64,000 nt of DNA, taken from assembly GCA_018398805.1 (NCBI GenBank), contig JAGFBZ010000814.1, positions 2,899,001 through 2,963,000 on the forward strand, in the 5' to 3' direction. This stretch comes from Hirundichthys speculiger. Its lineage: Eukaryota > Chordata > Actinopteri > Beloniformes > Exocoetidae. The position numbers and the translations under genes were made by a program. Shown here piece after piece: positions 49,011-61,439 of this stretch. The notes under the pieces are model-generated. The model saw nothing but the letters and a program-made list of their open reading frames with translations. It had not been told where the DNA came from and did not search any database. Position 1 is the first letter of the stretch, and each line of letters begins with the position of its first letter.

Positions 49011-52004
49011 ATATAATATAAACTCTTTAACTGTTCTACCTGTAAGAACTTTTATTGCTGTAAACATGTCTTGTGCAAAAGATAAATATTTCTTCTTCTT
49101 TTTTTCCTTTTTATTTTAACCCTATATGATCATAGCTGGCAAAATAATGGACTGCCATATAAAAGTTTAAATATCTTGATATATATTCTTCAAACACTGA
49201 GCACACTTTAAAACTCTTGAGTAAAGCAGAGTTTGCAGTGATGCTTTCATTAGTTTATCTTAATGTATCTGAGAACTGAATGGCTGACCCAAACACAGTG
49301 AAAGGTGGTCTGCAAATCATCTCTGGAGGATTGCTCCAATGTTTTATGATGCAATACTGCCCTCTGTTGGAGCTTTGCAGCAAATGCTGGACATATGTTG
49401 GAAAGATACCCGTTTTATGTATACAGTGAAATGTTTAGTAATATGAACCACTGGTGACCACTAATACCAGATATCTTTTTTTTTTTTTTATCTAAACCAG
49501 CTCAAAGGAAGTCATTTTTTGTTAAAATCTTATGAATTTATAAAACCTCTGGTGATTGTAATTTAATGCTAAAAGAAAAACAATCCACATCATCTAAAAT
49601 TAAAAAGAATAACAAAGCAAAAACAGATTTAGCTCTGAAAAAAGAAAAACACAAACACACAGCATTCCTCATCTCCATGTTTATTTCAGCTCCAGTGTTA
49701 TATACTGTAGCAGCATTTCCACAATCATTTGTTTGCATTGTAAAACATCCAAGTATTCTTGTCCTGTTGATGGCAGTCAGAAAAAAAATCACCCCAACTC
49801 CCATTTTAATCAACTGTGCATAAAAACATACTAAAATTATGGAATTTCCCAGATAAAATACCATCAGTCATTAAAATGTGAATGTATTTTCTAAGCATTA
49901 CTTTTGTGACTTTAAAGTAAATATAGAAACTGAAACTGAATCAATCCCAGACAAATAAAAAAAAAGTAGACTGCTTGTAGTATTAACTTCAAAATTACTG
50001 AAATCACTTAAAAGAAAATCCCTGTTTACAAGTCAACATGAGTAATTTATAAAGTCCAAAGAAATTAAATCAGATGAGCCAGTAAAACTAGGTACCAATG
50101 TAATATTGTAGCCCAACTACTGACACTCGATTACAATATTCATGGGAACATACAATTTTCACTTTCTTGTTTCCTTCAAACGAGTTTAGAAAATCTCAGC
50201 ATATTGATCTGAAGAATATTTTCTGAATAATTCACATCTCTACTGAGTTAACGCCACTTTTAGGGAAAACTGCATGCATCTGTTTGTGCAGGTGTGGAGG
50301 AGGGGGGCTAAGAGCTCAAGCACGCTCCTACCGTAGAATCACACAGATCAAAAAAATCAGAATGCAATGCACGTCTTTGGTTTGTTAACATTTGCCCGAC
50401 TGTGCAAACAAGAGGACTCTGTTGCTTTTGTGAGACCACTGGAATCTGACAGACTCCCTCACAGAAAGGGGAGGAAAAATCTCTCCATGATTAAAAAAAA
50501 ACAAATAAATCTGACTGCTTTCTGGATTACATCAATATCTGGCAACATATCCTGACCGCTGCATCAAAAATAGACAATGGGCAGGAGAAAGCCGAGCGCA
50601 CACAGGAAATGTGTAACTACAACAGGATGTGAGAAAATAAAAGAATTGATTGGGCAAAGTTTTCACTGGCCTCATTGTAACACAGTGTGCACAGAATTAT
50701 TGCTCCGTTTAGAAGACATTTAAATCGTGATAAGCCATTTTGTATTATATCAACAGCAAGAATTAGCCAAACACACATTATGCATTATGTATTCAATCCA
50801 AAGCATTCAATGCCACTATGACACACATTAAAAAAAAAAAAAAAATGTAAAAAGGGCCATGCAAAAGCTAAACATCAGACCGTAGTCAGAGGTTGAAAGA
50901 TTGCCATCCTCCCACGTAACAGCCTTTTCTGAGCCACATTTGGACCCATCTGAAAAGGTTTTCTTGGAAATAGCCACTGTCAAAATATATATATTCATGT
51001 CTTGAATAAATATAAATAAGCTGCCTTTTCTGGAGCAGGTTTTTTCCCCTCCTCTTCAGGTCAGACCATTTTTGTGCGTGATTCAGGAGCACTGTAGTAC
51101 TTCACTTTAACAAAGTGAACAACTGCACCACCATAACCTTTACATCTTGATATAAAGAGAATAGGGCCTCTCAGGATGGGAAATAAAATGGTATTCAGTA
51201 TTTAATACATACTGACCATTAGGTGCAAAGGTCATATTTAAATAAAAAAAAATAACAACCAGTTATCAATGTTCAAATTTGACACATATACCCGGTTAGA
51301 GCTATAAACCACTGGATTTCATTCCAGTTTCATTTCATTCTACAGCTGAACTTGTTTTTTGGATACAACTTCAGTCCACCACAAATATGGTTCCATTTCC
51401 TATGTCAAGAAAAGGAGAGTAAAATAGAGGAAAAGGAAGAAGCAGAGTTTGATATTTATGAGGCACTTGGAAAGCACAACTGTCCCATCCGCAGAGGAAG
51501 GGAAATAAACTATTTGTTGTAATAGTTTTTCATATACACAGAATGAAACAAAACAAACAGCACTGCGTTTCTTCCGCATCCATAAAATACAGGCTTCAGG
51601 AAGATAACAAAATAAATAAAAAGTTCCAATATTAAGAAATATAAACACAATTTGAGACAACTTCATCATGTGGTCTCCACATGTAAGAGCTTGGAAAAGT
51701 TGCGGTTGATGTGGTTGTGGAGTGTGAGAACTGTAAGGAGAAAGAGACACCACTCCTCCAAGGATCAGTCTTTTTACGAGCAGTCACCTCTGTTGCGTAA
51801 CATAGTTCTGTGACATCATCCAAACCCAAAAACACACGTAAATCTGGACAATGAAGTTACAAAGAGGAGTGGCGTTCTCTGGCATTTCTCCATCTGGTAA
51901 CTTCCTTGTAAAAGAAAAAAAAAAAAAAAAAAAAAAACAGATGCCATTTTGTTGACGCACCTAAAACTAAAGTCGAGGTGTGTTCAGATTCAACACACTT
52001 CCTG
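49011..52004 (-). other. slc25a37 3' untranslated region and downstream non-coding DNA
   Basis: Sequence beyond the slc25a37 stop on the minus strand. No exon recognised. A minus-strand AATAAA (complement at 49680-49685) lies about 2.3 kb after the stop, and an ATTAAA (complement near 51199) lies closer, so the transcript end is undecided. A 28-base poly-A (plus strand) near 51909-51936 sits just after the gene. Minus-strand frames here lack any motif. Confidence 0.35.
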
Positions 52005-55000
52005 TTAAAGAGGCCCAGATCCTCCCTCTTGTTCAAGACTCTGTTTTGTCAGAAAATATTTGAAAAACTCATACACTGACCAAGCAATGGCAGTTGAGGG
52101 CATCTGGTATATGACCCGGGCTTGGACCCCTTTGAAGAAGGCTGACGGACCACCGAGCCGGTACACCGTCCTGAAGGCATTTGCCATTCCTGTTAAGTGG
52201 CCGCTGATGTTCATGGAGTTCAGCGCTACATTCTCTTGTGTGTTGAGCAGCGTTTTACAAACGTCAAGGGGAGTGGTTATGGCAGCAGAAACGGCTCCGG
52301 CTGCTGCTCCTGACACTATGTGGCTGCCCGGGTTATAATGCCTGTGGGGGTTTAACTGTTCCTGCATCAGCTCATAGGTGATGAAGTGAACGGCTTGAAA
52401 GGGAATGTTCATGGTTAGTTGCGTGCTGTAGCTGCGATAGAAGGCTCCAACACCTTCTTTGTGCGTTACCGTTCGAACACAGTCCCAAAGTCCTCGATAT
52501 GGAGAGTTGTACATTTGCATCCGCTGTTTCACCACTGAGCAGTGGAAGGAAAACAGACGGTTAGTGAAAATATATCCATTCAATACAATTACATACTTCG
52601 ACAAACTAAGACAAAATCATTTTTACTAACATTGCAGAAGATAGGATTTTAAAGAATAATGTTATATCAAACAGTAGAAATAACTGCTAAGTATTTTACA
52701 TTGATTTTAAATGCAAAGCAACTCAGACAGTGATGAGTGATTATTATTACTTTAAGAGTCTCAGATGTGAAATATGAAAGGAGATGAGAGGGAAATATTC
52801 TTTAACACTGCTGGACTTGCACAGGAATTAACAGATGTGACCTGGGGACTACTATTAGTCACATGCATTTGAGGCATAATAAACGATTAATAAAACTTAA
52901 AAAAAAATGCTATAATGTATCTTAAAGAAGCAAGTATGCCATTGTACAATGCCACTTTAATAACTGTGCCACAATTCAATAACTGCATCACTTCCATGTT
53001 CAACAGTAGGGCATTTGCTCAAGTGTAAAATTATAACCTGAGCATTTACATTTGCTGTATTATAATCAAAGCAGCTTGAATTTTATGCAACCTTTTATTC
53101 CTGGGGACTCTTGACATGATACTTAAGAGATACAAATACAGTAATATGCAGGTTGCAGCTATAAGACCACTAAGCTGTCCACAAATAGGAACTAAAGTTT
53201 TTGCTTACAAACATTTTCTAAACTTGTAATACCCCACATTCAAATTTTTGAGACCTATTTTACAAAGTTAGTAAAAAGATTAAATAAGCACTTTAATACT
53301 AATTTGGATCTGTTGTAGCAGAAACAAAGCACTGAGTTGGGCCTATGTCACAATTTTCTCTTTCTTCTTAATAAATGCATCGTTTATTTTGGCTGAGAGA
53401 CATCTTGACAGGCATTATTTTGGTATTTTAAAAAGGGATTCATGGAACCATCTAGGAATTTGATCTTTTTGCACTTAATTTTTGTTAGGCCCAGTTTATG
53501 GCAACATGTTTCACCCACCGGAAATGAATATAATTATCTCATATCTTCAAAGAATATTCTCCCAATATCCAACAAGTTTGTTCTCATGTCCTTTATTTAA
53601 GTTTAAACTAAGGGTTTTCTGTTAAGGAGTCTTTATAAATTCACTTGACACCAGTGCACCCCAGGTCACAGGTTGATGACTGATATTGTAATCAAATCAT
53701 TGGATCTGCGACGCTGTGTCTTGGATACTTGGGTGAAGAGAGGAGTTGAGCTGTCAACTGATCACCACCTGGTGGTATATTGGATCAGGTAGCAGGGAAG
53801 GATGCCAGACAGGCTCAGAAAGTATACACGAGGGCGCTGGAGAGAGGATTCCAGCTGGAGAGAGGACTTAATCCGACCGACAAAGCTCAGGGATCATAAA
53901 CACAGTTGGTACTGGAACACAAACTGAAATGGAGGAATGTAAGTGTCCCGGGTCGTGCTCATCATGGAGTTAACAGAGTAGGAGACTGGCATGGGGACAG
54001 GGGTAGGAGATGATGGACCAGTCTGTCATAGTGAAGAAAGAGGTGAGCCTAAAGGTATAGCCGGCAAAATAACATCTGAGCTATCTTTTAACCTTTACTT
54101 GTGCTCCTGAGCTGTCGACAGAGGTCAAAGGAAAAAAAAAAAAAAAGCACAGACAGGAGACTGAGATGGGTTTCCTTTGAAGAGTTTCTGGACTTACCCT
54201 TATAGGTGATTTAAGCTTATACACTGACGTGGTAGTATATGTCCACTCATACTAAGGACCCTGTGATGTCACCTCCGCTATACCCTGACATGCACCTCCT
54301 CAAAAATGTAACAACATGGACCACAACAAATGTGACTTGTCCATTTTATAGCATTTTATGTATTTTCTTCTACGTATTTCTGACTACTATTGCTTTCATA
54401 ATAAAACCTGACAGATTGATGTAATACCAGTAAAAATATTGTTCAACATTTATCAGTTCAAACTTGCATAAAATATGCTTCATTTGTTCCACTGCCACAT
54501 CTAGCATTTAGTGGTATAATCACAAGCAACACAAACTACAACAGACCAGAATAAACACCAACTACGACATAGGTCATGTGCATAGTTGCTACGTAGAAGC
54601 ATAAAATATTTTTCAGGAAAAGGGTGAAGAGCTGAGTCATTCAGGAGGGACTCAGAAGAGACTCCCTCCTCCTTCACATCAAAAGGAGGCAGTTAAAGTA
54701 GTTTGGGCACCTGGTTATGATGCCTGTTGGACACCTCCTAAGGGAGGTATTTCTGGCATGTGGATGCCCTGGACAGGCCCAGGACACACTGGAGAGTTTG
54801 TACCCTCAGGCTGGCCTGGCAACACATCAGTGTTCCCCAGGAAGTTCTGGCCCGGGGGGGGGAGTACGAACAATCTCGTCTGCTGGACTCACAATCCAAC
54901 CATGTGTAAGCGTCAGAAAATTAATAGATGGATGAATTAAAAAAAAAAAAAAAAAACTGTAAAAATAGATGGAAATGAAAAACATTGTTTGTTTGTTTTT

Positions 55001-58000
55001 TTTTTGTTTTTTTATTAAAGGCATTTGATTTAAGTTATATTGTAATGCAGACAAGAGAAATAATTAATTTACCCAATGTTAAAATCACAATTTATCATTT
55101 ACAACAGGAAACTTGTCCGTTGTCATTTCAGGAACGTGCCCACAAAAGTGAAAGTCAAAAACAATAAGTCATAAACAGTGATTTAAACACGGAGTAAATA
55201 TTGTAGGACTAAATTATATCACAACTGTTATAATCAAATCAGCTTTAAATTACTCAAAAAACTTCATAAATCTCTTTTTTTTTTAGTTCCATTTTCACCA
55301 ACTTTTAATTAAAATTCACTTTTATCACCTCCATGCTTATCATATCGTTTTTGTTATTTGTACTTCATATTAGTTGGGAGTACTCGTCCCCAACTTGTCA
55401 CAAGTAGATTGGGCTAGTAATGAATTGTGGCTCTATAACTGTCTTTCCACACATTTATTATTGGTCAGAGATCTCACTGTAACCATTTTTCTCCAACTGA
55501 GAAAGTTCATCTTTTTAATTATCTTCATGTTATTCATCTAATTAGACTAGATGGGAATAACAAAGGTGCTGTATGACTAATTTGACATTTAGGAGTGACA
55601 TTAGACATATTGTTCTTACCTTCAGCCGGATTCATGACTGCATCATGAAGAACAGTGGCTACACTACCTGCCACACCTGTTGAAACATGAACAGATTTTA
55701 TTGAGTCTAAAGCTGATAATAATCTAATTTCTAACAAATCTGAGGAACACATTCAGGAGAGGTTGTGCTAAATTAACATTTTCCTCTCTTACAAAAAAAG
55801 ACAGAATTACAGTTACATATTCCAGACTGTATATTTCATGTTTGGGATACACATTTGTCCTGGCCACTGTAAACAGGATGTGAATTATCGTAAATACACT
55901 CCCCTGGGCTATGTTGCTTAGTCTACTGTAAAAGCAGTTTGTATGACATTTGAGAGATTTATGCTGAGACGTGGGAGCTCATACCATTGGCTATATGACT
56001 GTTGCCTCCACTCTGAATTATGTCACTCAGTGAGCGCTTCACCCGTTCATAGCAGGCAAAGTAGAGCGCATGGGCAGGCCCCGCTCCCATCATTGTGATG
56101 TTGAGGCCCCTCAGCGGTCTGAAGATCCCCTCTGTCCGGATGATCCTTTTCAGAGCCTCATACACACTCTTGTACTGTGCATTAGGGTCTGGCTGCAGGC
56201 TCTGCATCCTTGTCTGAAAGATAATAAAGTCACATCTAAAGCATCACCATAACCATGTGTCTGACAGCTCCATATTCATGCACGACTGTGAGATTTTAAT
56301 GCGGGCACCTGGTGATCTTTTAAGACAAAATCTGAATTTCTTGATACTCTGTAAGTATGTACCATTGTTCGAGCAAAAAGTTCTCTTGGCAAATACAACA
56401 ACTTGTCTGAGTGATGTGTATCTCTCCCAGGCTGGTGTGGGAGGCTATGGCAGCTCTTTGTTTTACTGCACCATGCCAAGTTATCTGGACAACACAAAGC
56501 ATGTTTTTATTTGCAAAGAGACAGACTAAGTCTATCTTCCTCAGCATATTTGCCTATGTTTCCTTCCTTGGGCTTGACAATGAAATATCAATTACATTTC
56601 CGCTGGACACAGATTTGGGAAAGTGGGGCACACGAATCTTGGCAAAATGTGTGTGTGTTTTTTTTTTGTTTTTTTTTTAAGCTTATGTGACTGCATTTAT
56701 GCCACACTGATCTCTTGAATGCAACAAACATTTACAAACAGTTGAGTCACATCATGAGGGGGATACATGAGATCATTGATAGACAGAACTGATTAAAATA
56801 AGAATATGATTTAGGCATACATATAAGTAACTTAAAAAGAGCTCTCTTTTTATTTTTAGCTGTGACTTTCTGAGTATCTGATGACATTCTTTCAGTAACC
56901 ATACCTACGGATAATATGAAAATTAAGAGATGAAAACTGGTTAATGTGTAGAAACAATATTTGTTGGTTTAAGGTCGGGTATGGTGATCAAACATCAAAA
57001 CTGTCACCACCAAATATGGATTCTTTCAAATATAAAATGTTACTTAGGTAGTACACTGTTAAAAATGTTGTTGCATTGACACTACAGATGTTCCAGTTCT
57101 GAAAACAGCATCAGAAATACTTGTTGATTCTAATGAAAATATGAGTATTATCTGTGTGCATTTATTTGAATACACCACCCAATAACATGTAGTTTTTACA
57201 AACAGAATTCCAGTTTTCTTGGTTGCAAGTTCTCGTTTTGAGTTGGCAAGTAGGAAAGTGGTGGCACATGTTTTGGACTGAACCAGCTATCATTAGCATT
57301 AGCATTCTAGTGGCAGTTGGCATTATCTTAACTTGGAAAATCCCAAAATCATGCCAATATTGAAAAATATTTTATGTATGAAATGCAGGCCATCAGCTTC
57401 ATGATTGAAATTTGAACCTCTGATCTGTTCAAATGGTCTAAATATAAATGCCTTTTTCTTTTACATGTTTGTGGCTGCACTTTGTTTAATTCCTCCATTT
57501 CTTTATTTAATAGGTATTGTTTATTTGATGCGTATTTATCATGACTGTCATACTAGTCATACGTATGAAAATTAATGTTTGCACGTGCTTTAGAATGAGT
57601 TTAGTTTGAACAAGGCCATACAACAATACAATAACAATGACAACCAAACAAGGTTAGTAGTAAATATTTAATATCAAATTTAAAACACTGAAAATAACAC
57701 GGGTGTCAGATTAATACTCTGTATCAGCCAACAGCCACAGGCCAGGTATCAGAATCACTACTGGAAAAGAGAAAAATGGTATTGGAACATCTCTAATTGC
57801 CTGAGAAAGTCTTCAGGTCTAACTTAAAAAAAACATTTAGACTGTAATAAAGTTATTAGCTAATGATTTTAAAGTAAATTTATTGTTAAATTTTGTACAA
57901 CTGTATTTCTTATCAAAATGTAAAAACAATGTATACAAATTAAAATGGATTCAACATGACTCACAAAAATCAACTAAAGAAGCCACTAAAAACATTCAAG

Positions 58001-58746
58001 GAAACAGTTCCATTTATGATTTTAGATAGTGTCTTATCATTTTAACTTTACTACTTCTGGTCCAATGGGTGTTGACTAATCAGTACTACGGAGAAGCAGT
58101 TGCATATACACACCCTCTACTGTGTCGGGGTGATTCCAAACATGCGCAGCATTGATAAGAAACTCCTCCTAGCCCTAACACAGGCTACTCCCAGAGTGCT
58201 GGTCTCGCTGGGAGATGGAGGCAATACAATAAGTAGATAGTTACAAATTTCTACTGAACTCTGACATTTAAAATAAACAGACCATGTCTGGTTAGAAACA
58301 AGTATTTGACCAAAGCCTTCCCATAACTGATTAGAATTCATTAATTCCAAGTCATTACTTCAGCTCATGTCGGTGTCCTAATTTGACAGCATATAAATTC
58401 ATTGATCTGTGATTTGGATTACTCTGAAATACTCTTTAAGTTCTCTATGCTATGGCAGAGTAAATGAGGTAAAATCATGACTAGGATTCACCCTTTCATC
58501 AGTGTTAATCAGGTGAAATAAAGAACTGAGCTAACTCCAGACATGTAATGATGAAATCAAATGGGCACCTTATTTGTGTCTAGAAAGTGCTTGTGAAAAC
58601 TTGGAAATCCTCAAGAGGAAATGGCAATAGTGGTTTGGGTAATAAGGACCCATGGGCCAAGACGGAAATACGTCAAGATGATGACAATGGAACAAAATAG
58701 AGGAAATTATTATCCTTTACATATAAACACACACTCATATACATAC

Positions 58747-58845
<99 letters not shown>

Positions 58846-61101
58846 TTTGTCTGTACCTCATCAAGATTTTATAAGGCAGACCAGAATGTCAAATTTATCA
58901 AAACAATGCGACACTGTTAGAGAACAATGCCTGAGCAAAGGGAGAGAGGATTGCAGGAGCAAAGTTCACACTCAATCCTGCAGTTTGCCATTCATGTTGT
59001 GGACAACATGCTCAAAACTAGCTGGTGAATCATTTAATTACTGAACACTGTTTCACTGACATTCTCAACCAACAAGATTCCATTAGTGAAGAAATTACTG
59101 CTTTAATTTCCCTTAAACTACTAATACAAAACAATGGAGGGCCTCCACTGATTGTGAACTTTTTGATGTGAGGCAGGCATTTGTAAAAGAGCCTAATAAA
59201 TATATCAAACAAAGTCATCCATTGATGTTAGCCTATTAAAACTATGTCTCCATATATGTTGTGCACTATATGCAAATATTGTCATTACTGTTCATTTTTC
59301 ACATCATAAAATGCAGAAAAAATACTTGGGGTTTTGTTGAAAATATTATAATCACACAGTTTTGTGGAGTAGCTGGAAGTCTGAAAGTGTACTGTTGATA
59401 GTGATATATATCTGCACTATAAGTGCCGGAGAACAGATCACAACTGATCAGACTTAAAAACAGAAAAAATATAAAAGCGGCTCTCTCAATACAATAAAAA
59501 AAAATTTTTTTTTTCATTTTTTTAACTCTCTTTAAATCAATTTCAGTTTCATTGGCCACAATAATCCAGTATAGGCTTGCTTCTAAGGATGGTCCGACAA
59601 CAGTTACTCAACAACCAGTGGTTCTTCCTACTTCCAAAAGATTTAAGAACCAGTGTCGTTTGAAGGAAATAAATTCTTAACAACCAAATGAACTGGACTA
59701 ACACATTTTCTTTTATATATTTCTATTGAAAAGTATTGATCAATTAATAAAAATGACAAGAAAAAAAATTCATCACAATCTCTGAAAGAGCAAAGTAACA
59801 TCACCAAATGCCCTCTTCTAAGCAACTTGTCATAAATTTAGATCCATTTTGCTCCTCCATGAGCACTGAAAACCCATTGCCCATCATCAGTTAATGCAAA
59901 TATTGCCTTTTAAAAAGCGTAGAACCTAATACAAATCTGTTTATGCTCAGTACTCCATGTGTTTATGGTTCATGCCATACATTCATTTATTCTTTATAGT
60001 CTATATTCACTTTGCTCAAGTTTACATCTGCTTTTGTTGTAGGGGTATTTACTGTGAGCATGGGAGTAAGGATGAATCTAATTCAGTAAATTAAATAATA
60101 ATGAATAGATTAAGACACTTTAGACTAAGTGTGTTGTTTTGGTCATTTAGTCTTTGGAGTCATTAAATAATGCTTATATCGCCAAAGGGTTAAATCAAAA
60201 TCGGATTATTAGTCAACGCATCTATATGTGGCCACGGATGTGTTTATAACTGTACAGCAGAGTTTTAGCACCACAGAAATAAGTCATAGTTTACCCTTTA
60301 AGACTGAAAATAACATTTCAGTTGTAAACGAAGATTTTACTTTAAAAGCAGGGACATCTATATCAGTTAAACCACATACTTGACCTTCACTTACCATGCA
60401 GTACGTCGGTCATAGAAAAAAGAAAACATTCTGGTTCATGGGGGGGTAAATGGAATGACATTTAAACTGATTTAAAACGAGCTCATGGTTAAATGGCGTC
60501 AACTTAGACGTAATCATAGTGATAAATGTCTTTCGTAACTTGGTTACAATGGGCGTTAAATAAGCTCGTTAGATTAGCAAAGTTAATAGTTACGTCGTAC
60601 AGGAAAGCAACTGGGGGAAAAATGTTCAACTTGCTCGTTTTATCGAGCAAAGTTGTATTTTAAGTGTCACTGACCTTGGCAGCCTGTTGAACTAGTTTCT
60701 TCAGTCTGCTGGAAGCAAGCAGTGGTTAGAGGAGCTAACACCGAGGCTAACTAACGATGGGCACTCTCCACATTTCACAGCTAACGCTTGTTAGCCACTT
60801 ATAGCACACTGTCTGGAAAATAAGAGGTCCTTTGGGCTGGTTTGTGAATAAGCTATAGAGGGAGAACAGCTGTGAAGTGCGGCTGGGATGCGTCTCAGTG
60901 AGTTACCTTGACCGAGTCCACGGGATACATCACCGTGTGCTCCAGTATGCCTGCCACTGCTCCTGCTGTCATGTGGGTCGTCACGGAGACATGAGGTGGC
61001 AAGCTCTCGTAGTCCACATCACTGTTAAAAGGTTCGTCGTTCTTGCTTTTGACCTGCGACATTTCCAGTGCTGCCACCGCACGGTCCGAGCTCAACTCCA
61101 T
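52005..61101 (-). CDS. slc25a37: Mitoferrin-1 (SLC25A37), mitochondrial iron importer, four exons
   Basis: Inner-membrane carrier that brings ferrous iron into mitochondria for haem and Fe-S synthesis, chiefly in developing red cells. Exons (transcript order, minus strand): 61101-60907, 56213-55985, 55676-55620, 52534-52005. All introns are GT-AG with consistent phases (0, 1, 1), giving 336 residues, the usual length. Six transmembrane helices in three carrier repeats are expected; the signatures are visible as PVDSVKTRMQ (repeat 1), [17 protein letters not shown] (repeat 2) and [17 protein letters not shown] (repeat 3), fitting the Px[DE]xx[KR] rule. Conserved stretches include [40 protein letters not shown] and [20 protein letters not shown]. 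The start at 61101 (MELSSD) matches the family; an in-frame ATG at 61134 would add 11 residues. Introns 1 (4.7 kb) and 3 (3.1 kb) carry transposon remains. SLC25A28 is the alternative, but the neighbours support SLC25A37. Confidence 0.95.
53655..53860 (+). mobile_element. RTE/Rex3-like LINE endonuclease fragment in slc25a37 intron 3
   Basis: A plus-strand frame reads [20 protein letters not shown] then [15 protein letters not shown] before a stop. The [29 protein letters not shown] pattern is the end of the apurinic endonuclease domain (including the catalytic DHH) of teleost RTE/Rex3-type elements. It is antisense to the host gene. Sequence to about 54060 may belong to the same copy but was not recognised. 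Confidence 0.75.
54590..54945 (+). mobile_element. RTE/Rex3-like LINE 3' end in slc25a37 intron 3
   Basis: The sequence follows the ORF end of Rex3-like elements: gtttgggcacctggttatga, ggacacctcctaagggaggt, caggacacactggagagttt, ctggcctggcaacac, aagttctgg. It closes with an agatggatgaatt stretch and poly-A at 54939-54956, where active copies carry (GATG)n-type tails. It has many substitutions and indels. It shares orientation with the endonuclease fragment 0.7 kb upstream and may be the other end of one internally deleted copy. Confidence 0.7.
57083..57795. mobile_element. Candidate 713-bp hAT-like element in slc25a37 intron 1
   Basis: The left end tacagatgttccagt and the complement of the right end (tagagatgttccaat) agree at 13 of 15 positions. 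The flanking 8-mers (attgacac and attgcctg) match at only 5 of 8, as expected for an old insertion. Subterminal right-end sequence (gtatcagccaacagccacag) resembles the GTATC-rich ends of teleost hAT MITEs. No coding capacity. The call rests mainly on the inverted ends. Confidence 0.45.
58738..58842. repeat. (AT)n microsatellite in slc25a37 intron 1
   Basis: About 105 bases of alternating at with three c interruptions near the left side. Open frames through it on both strands are simple-sequence artefacts. Confidence 0.95.
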
Positions 61102-61212
61102 ACGTGATGAGCTCTCACAAGCGGTCTTCCGCACAGGACCACATTCAGAGAGGTTTCGGCGGCATGGACAACCACAACATCATCACTACGTACAGGAGTC
61201 CCAGCGCCAGTA

Positions 61213-61307
61213 TGACGTTACCAATTAGAGGCGTGCCTCTTACGAGTATTGACCAATAGTGTCCAAGATACTGAAAAACTGGGCGGGCTCTTGAGTTGAT
61301 CGACCAA
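61213..61307 (-). promoter_or_regulatory. slc25a37: slc25a37 proximal promoter: three CCAAT boxes and a GC box, no TATA
   Basis: Within about 210 bases upstream of the ATG (61101), ccaat occurs on the plus strand at 61221-61225, 61252-61256 and 61303-61307 (inverted relative to the gene). A gggcgggc GC box lies at 61281-61288 and a cAMP-element-like tgacgtta at about 61213-61220. No TATA box is seen. This is a typical TATA-less promoter layout. Confidence 0.6.
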
Positions 61308-61413
61308 TGAAAAGTTCCCGTGATACATTCTCTTGCACTATTATAAAATGTTACGCATCCACAAGTTTTTGAATGGGTTTGACAAAAGTGCAATTGCCCT
61401 GTTCTGCTTCAAA

Positions 61414-61439
61414 AGATAAGCGGGTGTGGTCTTCTTATC
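61414..61439 (-). promoter_or_regulatory. slc25a37: GATA - CACCC - GATA cluster upstream of slc25a37
   Basis: agataag (61414-61420), gggtgtgg (61422-61429, the complement of ccacaccc) and cttatc (61434-61439, the complement of gataag) lie within 26 bases, about 315-340 bases upstream of the start codon. Paired GATA sites flanking a KLF-type CACCC box are the classic layout of red-cell regulatory elements. The host gene is an erythroid iron importer, so a GATA1/KLF1 element is a fair inference. Confidence 0.6.

Noticed and set aside
51400..51753. 117-codon minus-strand frame after the slc25a37 stop
   Set aside because: Lies in the presumed 3' untranslated region, has no motif, and is hydrophobic because of AT-rich codons.
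52535..52604. 5' extension of the last slc25a37 exon frame
   Set aside because: It is intron read-through; the acceptor just before 52534 joins in phase to exon 3.
61102..61134. Upstream in-frame ATG of slc25a37
   Set aside because: It adds 11 residues not seen in the family; MELSSD at 61101 matches the usual start.
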